From: Desarmillaria ectypa | Lineage: Eukaryota; Basidiomycota; Agaricomycetes; Agaricales; Physalacriaceae | Length of the DNA: 64,000 nt | Reading direction: 5' to 3' | Assembly: GCA_030407005.1 (NCBI GenBank) | Contig: JAUDYN010000001.1 | Coordinates: 1,550,001 to 1,614,000, forward strand | Program-made: the position numbers and the translations under genes | Notes under the pieces: model-generated | The model's database searches: none | What the model saw: the letters and a program-made list of their open reading frames with translations, nothing else | What the model was told of the DNA's origin: nothing | Part shown: positions 23,301-34,240 of the stretch, in pieces | Position numbering within the stretch: position 1 is the first letter of the stretch | Layout: the number at the start of each line of letters is the position of its first letter

Positions 23301-24101
23301 CCCATCCTTCACCATCTGACTATAGTCACTCCACAAAACACATGGTTCTATGCATTTTATGGATGATACACATATGATGTCATTATTAGTTCTCAAGTTT
23401 TAGTATATAAGTAGAGCAGGTTTCATGTATATTCTCCATTTTCTGATTAAACTTAATTCAAATATCATTCTCACACCCATCTAAAGATCTAAACCACTCT
23501 CCTATACAGGTGATTATCCAAACATGAGACAGCCCAGGAGTTAACATCTGATCCCAAGATCATGTGGGGACTGGATCCTAACACCTGAATAGGACAAAGC
23601 AATCCATCTTTTTTCTTTACAAAGAAGAATGGGGATGTAAATGGAGATTTTGAGGGATGGATACATCCAGAGCTCAAGTTCTCATTGAGAAACTTATTGA
23701 GCTGTTCCTGTTCATTTTGGTTCAATAGGTAGACTTTGCATTGGGAACCAATTCGATAGCATGATCCCACAGCTTTTATTCTAGTAACTCATTGAAGTTT
23801 TTTTTCAAAAACAGGTCTCAGAAACTTTGATATTGAGGAGATACTAACTCCTCAAAGGTCTTCTTTGGCTTTTTCATATGGGTGGCAGCTGCTAAGTCAT
23901 TAGCATAGTGTACTGCCCATATGACCAATTCTTCCTGCATATTGACAGTGAGAATAGTCTTGTCATCCTCTAGCTCTTCATTCCATTTGTCTTCATCATC
24001 AGCATCAGGAAGAGGAATGGGATTCTTGATGCATTGGCAGTATCCAAAGATCATCTTCCCAGTTTTCCAGTTGATGATTGGATTGTGTTGTTTTAACCAA
24101 T
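20390..24101 (-). pseudogene. D: 3' two-thirds of pol
   Basis: From right to left: end of protease (NWLK motif at 24080-24101, where C cuts in), protease-RT linker, RT, RNase H (22350-22560), integrase zinc region (21770-21857, with CETC), integrase core (about 21100-21760), chromodomain and tail, stop at 20392-20390. The RT catalytic motif reads YLDN instead of YLDD near 22950. Many stops are CGA to TGA on the coding strand. A 391-bp solo LTR interrupts RT at 23193-23583. Confidence 0.88.
23193..23583 (+). repeat. Solo LTR of the E/F family inserted in D
   Basis: TGTTACA...CCTAACA, 391 bp, flanked by perfect CCTGA duplications (23188-23192 and 23584-23588). It has TATATAAG near 23404 and a 13-mer near 23438 close to that of E. 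No internal region remains, as expected after LTR-LTR recombination. Confidence 0.9.
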
Positions 24102-24520
24102 TGTTATGATTTTTCCATTATCTAATCTTATCCAAGTCACATCCATGACTCATCCATCTAATCCACCACCATTTCTGATTCATATCCAGCTACTCACTGA
24201 CCATAACCCTCATTCTCACTGTCTGTCACCCCAGACACTTTCTATTGGACCAATGATCCTTCTGGACCATCGAACCTAGACACCATTCCAGCATGGACTG
24301 AATCGTTTCACCTAAATATATTGCTGTAGAAATAGTATATAAACAGAGTAAACTACATTGTTGTACTCTATCTTTCAACTAAACTTAATCCATATACTTC
24401 TTACTTGCACAACACTAAAGACCTGGCCTAACTCTCTCATTTGGGTAACTGTTCGAATGCATAACAGCCCAGAGGGAACAGCTGATGTCCCAAGTCACGT
24501 GCCTAAGACAGGCCCTAACA
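24102..24520 (+). repeat. 5' LTR of C (419 bp)
   Basis: TGTTATG...CCTAACA with TATATAAA at 24336-24343, the self-primer donor ATCTTTCAACTAA at 24370-24382 and CACGTG at 24496-24501. Confidence 0.95.
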
Positions 24521-24533
24521 TTAGTCGAAAGAT
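24521..24533 (+). other. Primer binding site of C
   Basis: TTAGTCGAAAGAT pairs with 24370-24382 at 12 of 13 positions. The mismatch is the CpG here against CA in the LTR, so the original pairing was complete. Confidence 0.8.
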
Positions 24534-24578
24534 TAACCTTCTGCTTCTCTAATGCTAGCTGTAAAGAAGCACCTCCTC

Positions 24579-24873
24579 ATGACCAATGAGGAGAACCGAC
24601 AAGAACCCCATACCATTTCACTTGGCATTGCAATCGGCGGTGCCATCCTTTTGACTTTTTTCATGGTCCTTGCTATTTTACTTTATGAGGGAGAAATTCG
24701 AGCACGCCTTCAACAAAGGAGAACTTGATGAATGAACCTACCACCCCAACCTCCCCAACACCCAGAGAATGTCCTTCCCTGGGAGTTACCCCCTGCCCGA
24801 TTGGAAGAATGAGTGGCGATACCACTTGTCCATCCCTGGGCCCGATTCACAATTGTGTCCTCCTCTGAGGGGA
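24579..24873 (+). pseudogene. C: start of ORF0 and gag, left piece
   Basis: ATG 24579 opens ORF0 with the same layout as A: a short hydrophilic start, then the membrane segment (ISLGIAIGGAILL), then basic residues before a TGA near 24726. In the other frame a gag-like start (MSFPGSYPLPDW) is present near 24768. The reading ends where the inverted arm begins at 24874. Confidence 0.75.
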
Positions 24874-26213
24874 ACCAATATTGAATTCGGGCAGTTTCGA
24901 GTATGATGGAAGCACTCTGCAGACTTCAATAATCAAGTACAATTGTCTTAAAGACGTTTTATTCATTACTAGTGAGTTTATACAAAGTGCTACTCATACT
25001 AGTGGGGTGGGTAAGACACAATTGGATAAGAGTGACTTGGTTTGAGCTACTGCACTCGTTCTGACTGAAATGGCTTCAGGCTGGTGGCACTCTTGGCCCT
25101 ATACTGCTTCCTACAAGTGATAAACACTTGACCAGTCACACTCTTGGCTGACTAGTGGTGCTCTTGGCCCTATACTGCTTTCTACAAGTGATAAACACTT
25201 GACTAGCCGCACTCTTGGCTAACTAGTGGCACTCTTGGCCTAAGAATAAACTATAACTCTGAGAACTTTGCTTGAACTAACTTCAAAACACTCCGGACCT
25301 TTGCAGGACACAACAGTGACTCTAATGGACTTCAATTCAATGCAATTTTATGGGTGACTTAGCGACTATTAATCACTTCATCGAGGTTAAGCACAAAAGC
25401 CTTTAATTGGGGACACCAGTTACTACCAGTGAGGGCTCAACTGCAGGGATGGCTTGCCTGCTTTGCACGAGTGCCCATCCCACTACTTATATACTACTGA
25501 GGCAAAACTATAAATATCATCTGGGTATAGGGTATATTGGTAAGGATTTCTTGGCTAGTCACGAATAATGGTGAATAATCACACAATAGTCGGTCTAGTC
25601 TGTTTTCTTTTCAAATATTCGGTCTAGAGACTCCACAGTTGGTCTTTCCACACCCTTGGCACAACTACAGGCCCTAGTAACACGGTTATATGGATATCCG
25701 GATATTGGTGCCTGTAACAGCTATCCAATCATGATTGAGGGTGCAGTCCGGCTCCACTAGCATCGATCATAAGAGATCTATATTGAAATAGTCAGATCTG
25801 GGCTCAAGGTTAATCCATTCCTAATTTATTTCTAAGTCCTGTTTTAAGATTGCCATGTGACTAGTTATCCTGACTTAGGCGTTTATGCCCAGTCTGGGCT
25901 GCTAGTGACAGAACTTGATGAGATCTGTGTACTCTGCTCCTGGTTTTGGTGTGCTAGTAGCATCCTTCATTTGCTAGTGGCTGTATTTCACTTAGTCCTG
26001 CTAGCATTTGAGTTACTAGTCTGGCCGGCTGGTAGATTTAACCCACTAATGGTGTTGCATCTAAGTCCTGGCTCTATCAGTTGCTTACTGCTTTTAACTA
26101 TCAGCTCGAAGCCTCAGCTATAGTCCTCTATGTATCACTAGTATAGGATAGATGTGCAATAGTATTGTTACAAAATCGCAAAATCTAGGTGTGAATGTGT
26201 AGACGGCATATCA
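24874..26213 (-). repeat. Left arm of a 1,340-bp inverted repeat (LTR-like)
   Basis: It is the reverse complement of 32809-34148 with no indel and, by eye, a single mismatch (24904 against 34118, a CpG transition). Read on the minus strand it has LTR-like parts: TATATAAG (25493-25486), a 71-bp tandem repeat (25090-25231) and AATAAA (24963-24958). The 88-codon ORF at 25857-26123 is the same chance ORF seen in the other arm. It joins C gag on the left and K2 gag on the right. Confidence 0.9.
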
Positions 26214-26521
26214 GCACGGGGATGGACAAGTGGTACTGCCTCTCTCTCTCCCAGTCTGGCAGGGGGTAGCTCCTGGAGAACGACATGGTCCAGGTGTCTA
26301 GGGGGTCAGAGTGGTGGTTGTGGTCAGTGAGCCCACCTTTGCTGAAGCAAGGCTCGGATTTCTTCCTCATAAAGTCATATGGTGAGGACCATGAAAAAAG
26401 TCAACAGTATGGTGCTGCCGATGGCGACACCAAGGGAAATGGTACAGTGTTCTTGGCAGTTGTTTTCTTCTTCAGGCATGAAGAAGTGCTTCTCTATGGC
26501 TTGCATTAAAGAAGCAAGGAA
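26214..26521 (-). pseudogene. K2: start of ORF0/gag
   Basis: The minus strand downstream of the K2 primer site carries an ORF0-like hydrophobic segment (near 26380-26450) and a gag start resembling A and C (MSFSRSYPLPDW, near 26290). It stops at the left inverted arm, at almost the same place in gag where C is interrupted. Confidence 0.75.
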
Positions 26522-26534
26522 ATCTCTTTACTAA
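26522..26534 (-). other. Primer binding site of K2
   Basis: Minus-strand TTAGTAAAGAGAT is the exact reverse complement of the LTR 13-mer at 26675-26687 (13 of 13), with no pairing beyond. Confidence 0.85.
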
Positions 26535-26955
26535 TGTTAGGTACCACCCTGGGCATGTGACTTGGGATGTCAGCTGATATCTCTGGGCTGTTATGCATTC
26601 GAACAATCACCCAAGTTGAGATATAGAAGCTTTAGTCTTTGGTGTAGTGTGAGTCAAGGAGTATATAGTGAAATTTAGTAAAGAGATAGAGTACAACTGT
26701 GTAGTTTACTCTACTTATATGGTATTTCTACAGTGTTATATATAGATGAAATGCTAGAGTCCATGCACAGATGGTGTCGAAGTAGGATGATCCGGGAGGA
26801 TCATAGAACCAATAGAGAGTGTCTGGGGTGACAGATGGTGAGAACAAGGGTTGTAGCTGGTGAATAGCTGGATACGAGTTGGATTCTTGAACAGATTAGA
26901 TGGCTGCATCATGAATATGACTCAGATAAGATAAGATAATAGAAAAATCATAACA
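26535..26955 (-). repeat. 5' LTR of K2 (421 bp)
   Basis: Minus-strand TGTTATG...CCTAACA. The TATA box has become CATATAAG (ends at 26721), again 34 nt from the 13-mer. The sequence is closest to the A LTR. It sits in the integrase of K1, directly beside codons matching GLPESEGF. Confidence 0.88.
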
Positions 26956-29900
26956 CGAAGCCTTCAGATTCTGGAAGACCAGTGACCATGTCAACCAAAA
27001 TGTGTGTCCATGGGGTATTGGGGATGGCATTGGGATGAAGAGGTGCAGCCTTGGCCTGCATATCGCTCTTTGTTTGTTGGCAAGTTTCGCATCCTTTGAT
27101 GTAGGACTCAATGTCTTTCTTCATCTTGGGCCATCAATATTCACGAAGAATGAGTTCTTTTATCTTTGCAATTCCTGGATGTCCGGTGGTGATATGGTCA
27201 TGATATTGGGAAATGATTTCACTGCATAGGGTAGAGTCATTGGGAATGTAGACTTGTCTTTCATACCACAAGAGTTCATCTTCTTGAGTAATTCCTTGTT
27301 CATGATTAAGAGATTTCTCAATCCCTTGATCCCACTGGTTCTTCTGTCATGTTGCATCTCTTATACATGTGGCCCATTCTTCAGTGGTGGGCAGTATTAA
27401 TGCCCGGAAATGTTCTGGGGAAAGAACGACTATGTCTTGATTGTCTCCCTTTCCTTGATTGTGATCATCTCATCTGCTGAGAAGATTGGCCTTCTTGTTT
27501 GCAGTTCCAGCTTTGTGTTGAAGAATAAAGTGGTATTTGGCTAGTTCGGTGACCCACCGAGCTTGTTGGCAGTTCAACTTCTGGGGTTTTCGGAAATATT
27601 GGAGGTTCTGATGATCCATCCAGATTTCAATAGTCTCTTTCATGCCCATGAGATAGTGATGCCATTCTTCAAGGGCTAGCATGATGGCCAGTAACTCCTT
27701 GTTGTAGATTTCATAGTTATGCTCTGTGACTGTCAGCACTTTTGACATGAAAGCAACGGGCCTCCATTTGCTGTTCTGTTCCTGACTTAGGACAGCGCTG
27801 ATGGCTCCATCGCTAGCGTTGGCCTCTACTCAGAATTTTCCATTGTTGGAGGGAATTGTTAGAACTACATTCATCATCATCAACTTTTTGAGTTGAGAGA
27901 ATGCCTGTTCCTGGTCTGGTCCCCATGTCCAGTCTACCTTTCCAGTTAACTGGGTAAGGGGACATACAATCTTGGAGTAGTCTCGGATGAACTTTCAGTA
28001 AAAGTTTGTGAAACATAGGAATGACTGGAGTTCCTTCTTCTTCATCGGGGTTGGCCATTCCACTATTCCTGCAATCTTGACTGGGTCCATGTGAATAGCA
28101 TCTTCACTGATGATAACCCTGAGGTATTCAGTTTTGAGTACCTCAAACTCACATTTCTCGGCTTTGAGGAACAACTTGTTCTCTTGGAGACATTGGAGTA
28201 CTTGTCAGACTATGTCTTGATGTTCAGACAAGGTTTTGTAAATATGAGGATATCATCAAGGTAAATTGTGACTTTTCCTCCAGTGATTAAGTCCTTGAAG
28301 ATGTTGTTTATCATCCACTGGAATGTAGTGGGTCAATTTGTGAGGCTGAAGAACATAACCATAGGTTCAAAGAGACCTTGGTTAGTTCTAAATGTGGCTT
28401 TTTCTTCATCTCCATCTCTGATGTGTATGTTGTTATATCCCCATCAAATGTCCAACTTGGAGAAGTACTTTGCTTCATGGAGCTTATCAATAAGCTCAGA
28501 AATAAGAGGAAGGGGATAATGATTCTTGATCATTATTTCATTCAGTTTGTGATAGTCCTGAACTGGTCATAATGAACCATCCTTCTTTTTGACAAAGAAG
28601 AAAGGGGAGGCGAATGGGGATTTCGAGGGATGGATTTGTCCTGAGTCTAAGTTCTCATCAAGGAACTTGTCGAGTTATTCCTGCTCATTTCGATTGAGCA
28701 GGTAGACCTTACAGTCTAGAGTGGATTTCACATTGGGGACTAGTTCTATGGTGTGGTCCCAGGGTCTTTATTTGGGTAGATCATCAAAACTTTCTTTTGA
28801 GAATAAATCTCTGAAGCTCTGGTACTGAGGAGGCACGAGCTCCTTGAAGGTCTGTTTCAGTTTCTCTGCATTTGCAGCTGCAGCTAGTTTGTTGGCATGA
28901 TGGATGGCATGAAGAATGATTTCTTTTTGCATTTTGACTGCAAGAATACTTTTGCCTTCTTCCAACTCTTCATCCCATCGGTCTTCTTTGTCTGCATTGG
29001 GAAGCAAGAAATAATTCTGAACACAATGACATCATCCAAATGTCAGGGTCCCCACCTTCCAGTTGACAAAAGGATTGTGGCGTTTAAGCCAATCGTGGCC
29101 CAAGTATATGGTTTTGGAGCCCAAATCAGTGACTGTAAGGTCAATTCATTCGCTGTAGTCTCCGATGGTCATTCGGAGTTCCACAAATTTGGTTACGTCG
29201 CCAGCCTTGTTGCGGGTTCTGTCTGCGTTATAGACAGGGATCAGGGTGGCAGCCTTTTGGGTGTCCAACTGATATTGTTGGACATAGGTTCAGTTGATAG
29301 AGCTGCCTGTACAGCCACTATCCAACAATGCTTGGGTTGTCAACATCTGCTTTCCTGTACAAGGAGAAAGCTGGATATCCACCAAGAAGTCTCGTCCTGA
29401 GCTTTTGGTACCATGGATATAATGGATCAGTTCATGGAGTTCATAGAGCTGCTTGCATGCAAGACTCTCTCCAGTTCTTAAACTCTGAATGAGCTCATCA
29501 TCTATCTCTCCAAGTCATTTGGGATGAACCCAAATGGAAAGAACTGCTTTGGTGGCAGCCAAGTCTGTGGAGCTGTGAACTGTGCACAGAGTCCAGTCAA
29601 TCCTGAATGGTCTGTACCATTGATGATCACATGCCTTCCTTTCGGACAGGGCTTCAAGGTTCAGTGCTTCCCTATTGGGCAAGACTTTGGAGTTCAGTAC
29701 CCCCTTGTTAGGCAGGATTTCAGGTTTGGTGCTTCCCAATTGGGCAAGGCTTCAGTTCTAGACTGTTTGGTTTGTCACAGTTTAAAGGCAGTGTCATTAT
29801 CTTCATCAGATACTTCAACAATAGTGGTTCTACTGGAGGGCCCCCTCTTTACTGCCTGGGTGCTAGTGGCTTCCCCCTGTTCTTCAGCTGTAGTTCACTC

Positions 29901-30515
29901 AGGAACTTTCCAGGCCTCAGGAGGAGTCTGGTATCAGCTTGAGGCATCCGAGGTTCTGCTTCTACTAGCCATTGCAGCAGAGTACTGAGCTTTTGCATCT
30001 GGGGCGAATCTCATCAGCATTGCCTGTGGCTTCACTACCAGCTGTTCTCCTACTGGTCCGACTAGCATGTGGCCCCACTCCTGGCCTTGGTTAGAGGCAC
30101 TCTCCTGGTCCCCTGCCAACCCTGGTGAGGCTGTTGGACTTGTCCCTCCACTCAAGGAGGACACTGGGATGTTTGGACTTCTGGGAGGCCTGAGGGAGTC
30201 CCACCTACTAGTCCCTGCTCATCACTGATTGCTCAGTGGCATATCCGGTGAGCTGAGCTCATTAGACTTCATGGTGGCACCAGCACCACCTGGCAAGTCC
30301 TGCACCTCATCAGGGGTTCAGGATTCACTACAGATACTCGTGTCAGCTTCTTGAAGGAGGATGATATACCTGTTTGTTGTCAATTCTTTGGTTGTCTTCA
30401 GCTTTGGGGTCTGTGAAGTTATAGAATATATATTCATATTTTCCGGAAATTGTCTATATTTATAGTAATTAGTCTGACCCATGGAAACCGAGGACTCACC
30501 TTGAGGCTTGGTCAA
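26956..30515 (-). pseudogene. K1: pol from N-terminus to integrase
   Basis: From right to left: pol N-terminus (30515-30318), acidic spacer, protease near 29100-29400, RT (28200-28720, YLDD intact near 28255), RNase H (27470-27830), integrase zinc region (27060-27190). It ends at the first integrase core motif where the K2 LTR begins. Decay is moderate and stops are mostly at former CGA codons. Confidence 0.87.
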
Positions 30516-30552
30516 GCAAGGGGAATTGAACTCTTATCGACCTAGTTTTTTG
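30510..30552 (-). promoter_or_regulatory. gag/pol junction of K1 with A-AAA-AAC heptamer
   Basis: The minus strand reads GCA-AAA-AAC-TAG: the heptamer AAAAAAC (30551-30545) is a textbook -1 frameshift site, directly before the gag stop (30544-30542). The hairpin GGTCGA...TTGACC (30542-30510) follows. The pol frame is -1 relative to gag. Confidence 0.7.
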
Positions 30553-32808
30553 CCTCTTCGATCTTGGTCATGGCTGCTACTACTTCGTTAGCAGGCCCCA
30601 AGGATCAAACATCCCTCAACTCTTTTCTCTTAGGACAATCTCTGCTCAGGTGACCTTTCTCGTCATACCTGAAACACCTACCCTTGGCCCTTCACTGATC
30701 AATGTCCATAGGCTTCCCTGCCCCTCTATAAGTTGTCCACCGACCAGTTCCAGCATCCCAACTGGTCCTGCTATTGGCAGTCAGTTTTTGGGCCAAGGAA
30801 CTTGTCGCCCCAGCAGTGGCTTTGCTGCTGGGCTGCTGTTGTTGTTGTGGATGGGCATCTTTCTTCTGACTGTCCTGGGGCATACTAGTGGTCTGATCAA
30901 AGACCCATTTCCGCTGTCTCTCTTCATACATGTGTAGGATGCACTCCTTCCATTCTGGGTATGAGTGCGGGATATTGACACCCATGTTGGAGATGAAAGT
31001 CATATAGAAGGATGGTACTCCTAGTCGAATGGCTTTCACTATGGTGCCACACTCTGCCTCATTGGTTCTTTGGCCCGCTAGCTTGGCCTCTTCTTCCAGC
31101 TTCTGGAAGTAGTGGGAGGCAGGCTGTGCTCCCATCTTGAGGTCAAACATCCATTTCTCATGGACTTCTTCGATAGTAGGGTCTCGGAATTGATGCAAGA
31201 CCATATCGATGAAGTCGGTCCAGTCAGGATATTGGAAGTGAGCAGCAGTCCTATTGTGAGAGTCACCTACCCAGAATTTGGGTCTCTTGTAGACCCACCG
31301 GTCCTTGGTGGCCTCCTCAAAGTGGGAGGTCATGAATAATACCAGATGCGATGGCACCTGGAAATAGTGTTGGAACACTTTAAAGTAAGTGATGCAATCA
31401 TCAATGAAGCATTCAATATCATCATGATCTCTCTTGAACAGAGAGGGGACCTTGACGAGGGTCGGTTTGATGCCCAGATATGGGGCATCAGCAGTGGCAT
31501 TCCTGACAGGGTTGGGGATAGGGTTGGGAGGACCCTTGCTGGGAGGCAGTCTTGGGATCAAGTAACAATCTGGCCTTGGTCCCAGGTAGCCTCTTGGCAG
31601 CTCACCCAAGGGTCTGCCTCTCTCCAGTTCTTTCCCCTTCTCCTGATCGCAGAGATAGTCTGTCATCATCCTATGGGCAGACTCCTCCCTGTCTAGCTCT
31701 TCATGCATTTCCACAATGCACTTTTCCTTCTCAGCCAGCATGGTTTTCATCTGCTGGCGAATTTCTTCTGCCATTGCTGGGGTTCTTGATGCTCCTGCAG
31801 TGACAGTCCCTGCAGGGATAGTTTCCACTTCCATGTCTTCTCCCACCCCTGCAAAGAGAAGACTGCCACCCTGATAGGGGTGGTAGCCTTGGTGATGTGC
31901 CTGATGATGTGGGGGTGAGTTGGGTAATGGTTGTGGATTCATGACTGGAGTGTCCGGGGGATAGTCTGGAACTGTTTTGTATTGGGGATGGTGGTATTCC
32001 ATCCTGCCATAGTAACCTGTATCATAGGTTAACATATTGTACTGAGGCCTTTGCCCCCATCTACTCCTCTCTTGCCACCTCCAATCTCCATAGGTGTCAG
32101 AGGGTCCACTCCAGGTCCCTCTGCTCCTCCTTGTCTCTGGCTCAAAGCCCTGGAAATAGATCCTTGGTGGAGGGGCAGAATATGCTTCTATCCCGGTTTG
32201 CTCATATCCAGGCGTGAAAGATGGCAGCTAGGTCTGGGCCCCAAATGGGGTCTCCTCGGTTGAGTGCCAGCCACTCATCCATTTCAGGTCTGGGCTCATC
32301 CCAGAGATCTCTTGCTTCAATGTCTCGACATCAAACTTCCCATGCAGCAGTCCTGAAGGGACTGAATAGCCTTTGATCAACCTCAGAGAGGTCAGGCCAG
32401 ATGTAGTCCCTCCCATTTGGGTTGAAGGGGTCATTAGGGGCACCAGGAGTGGCTGGGGCTAGGGCATCGCACTCCTCGTCAGACTCGTCATCAGAGATTT
32501 CGATGACAGAGAGTGAGGAGGTTGAATTGGTTCCTCCTTGGGGCCAGTGTTCATGGCCCCAGGGGCCATATGGATGGTTTCAATCCATGCTGGGATCGTT
32601 GGGGTGTCGGGGTCTGTGGTAGGACCCATTGTCACTGTCAGGGGAGGGGGAGCGGGAATGTACATGCCAGTGTTGCTGGCAGAAGGCGGGGGTTGTGGGA
32701 CGAGGGGGAGGACTGGAGTATGGGGGTGGGGTGTTGTCATCCTGAGCCCGAATGTCCCACACGTATTCCTGGGCTGGGGTGGGGGTGGGTCATTCCATCT
32801 GATACCGG
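30542..32808 (-). pseudogene. K1: gag, truncated at the 5' end
   Basis: The longest open stretch (447 codons, 32035-30692) covers the GYHPYQGG motif, the coiled-coil region, the gag domain (LFKRDHDDIECFIDDC) and linker. It continues without a frameshift where A has its first extra base, which is how that A lesion was recognised. The zinc knuckle follows near 30640-30680 with changed Cys codons. Upstream, the gag/ORF0 overlap runs to 32808, where the right inverted arm begins. Confidence 0.85.
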
Positions 32809-34148
32809 TGATATGCCGTCTACACATTCACACCTAGATTTTGCGATTTTGTAACAATACTATTGCACATCTATCCTATACTAGTGATACATAGAGGACT
32901 ATAGCTGAGGCTTCGAGCTGATAGTTAAAAGCAGTAAGCAACTGATAGAGCCAGGACTTAGATGCAACACCATTAGTGGGTTAAATCTACCAGCCGGCCA
33001 GACTAGTAACTCAAATGCTAGCAGGACTAAGTGAAATACAGCCACTAGCAAATGAAGGATGCTACTAGCACACCAAAACCAGGAGCAGAGTACACAGATC
33101 TCATCAAGTTCTGTCACTAGCAGCCCAGACTGGGCATAAACGCCTAAGTCAGGATAACTAGTCACATGGCAATCTTAAAACAGGACTTAGAAATAAATTA
33201 GGAATGGATTAACCTTGAGCCCAGATCTGACTATTTCAATATAGATCTCTTATGATCGATGCTAGTGGAGCCGGACTGCACCCTCAATCATGATTGGATA
33301 GCTGTTACAGGCACCAATATCCGGATATCCATATAACCGTGTTACTAGGGCCTGTAGTTGTGCCAAGGGTGTGGAAAGACCAACTGTGGAGTCTCTAGAC
33401 CGAATATTTGAAAAGAAAACAGACTAGACCGACTATTGTGTGATTATTCACCATTATTCGTGACTAGCCAAGAAATCCTTACCAATATACCCTATACCCA
33501 GATGATATTTATAGTTTTGCCTCAGTAGTATATAAGTAGTGGGATGGGCACTCGTGCAAAGCAGGCAAGCCATCCCTGCAGTTGAGCCCTCACTGGTAGT
33601 AACTGGTGTCCCCAATTAAAGGCTTTTGTGCTTAACCTCGATGAAGTGATTAATAGTCGCTAAGTCACCCATAAAATTGCATTGAATTGAAGTCCATTAG
33701 AGTCACTGTTGTGTCCTGCAAAGGTCCGGAGTGTTTTGAAGTTAGTTCAAGCAAAGTTCTCAGAGTTATAGTTTATTCTTAGGCCAAGAGTGCCACTAGT
33801 TAGCCAAGAGTGCGGCTAGTCAAGTGTTTATCACTTGTAGAAAGCAGTATAGGGCCAAGAGCACCACTAGTCAGCCAAGAGTGTGACTGGTCAAGTGTTT
33901 ATCACTTGTAGGAAGCAGTATAGGGCCAAGAGTGCCACCAGCCTGAAGCCATTTCAGTCAGAACGAGTGCAGTAGCTCAAACCAAGTCACTCTTATCCAA
34001 TTGTGTCTTACCCACCCCACTAGTATGAGTAGCACTTTGTATAAACTCACTAGTAATGAATAAAACGTCTTTAAGACAATTGTACTTGATTATTGAAGTC
34101 TGCAGAGTGCTTCCATCGTACTCGAAACTGCCCGAATTCAATATTGGT
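32809..34148 (+). repeat. Right arm of the 1,340-bp inverted repeat (LTR-like)
   Basis: Mirror image of 24874-26213. On the plus strand: TG start, TATATAAG (33529-33536), 71-bp tandem copies (33791-33932), AATAAA (34059-34064), and an end GAATTCA-ATATTGG. The TTGGTGATTAAG that follows could be a tRNA-type primer site, which would make this arm the 5' LTR of a different retroelement. The assignment as an LTR is inferred. Confidence 0.88.
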
Positions 34149-34240
34149 GATTAAGTGTAGAGTAGTAAGAGGTTTAGTGTGATTGGTGTTCATTGCCATT
34201 CCCTAATTCTTTTGTCACTCGCCATTATCAAGCACATCAG
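34149..34240 (+). other. Short foreign leader next to the right arm
   Basis: About 90 bp between the right arm and resumption of C gag that match neither A nor K1. They begin GATTAAGTG, just after the possible primer site, and end near CATCAGCACC. Probably leader of the element that supplied the arms; not present beside the left arm. Confidence 0.5.

Noticed and set aside
25857..26123. 88-codon ORF present in both inverted arms
   Set aside because: Its identity in both arms follows from the repeat itself; it is low in complexity, has no domain and overlaps promoter-like LTR sequence.
24874..34148. DNA transposon with 1,340-bp terminal inverted repeats
   Set aside because: The interior is gypsy LTR, gag and pol sequence, no transposase is present, no target duplication was found at the arm ends, and the arms look like LTRs with TATA and AATAAA.
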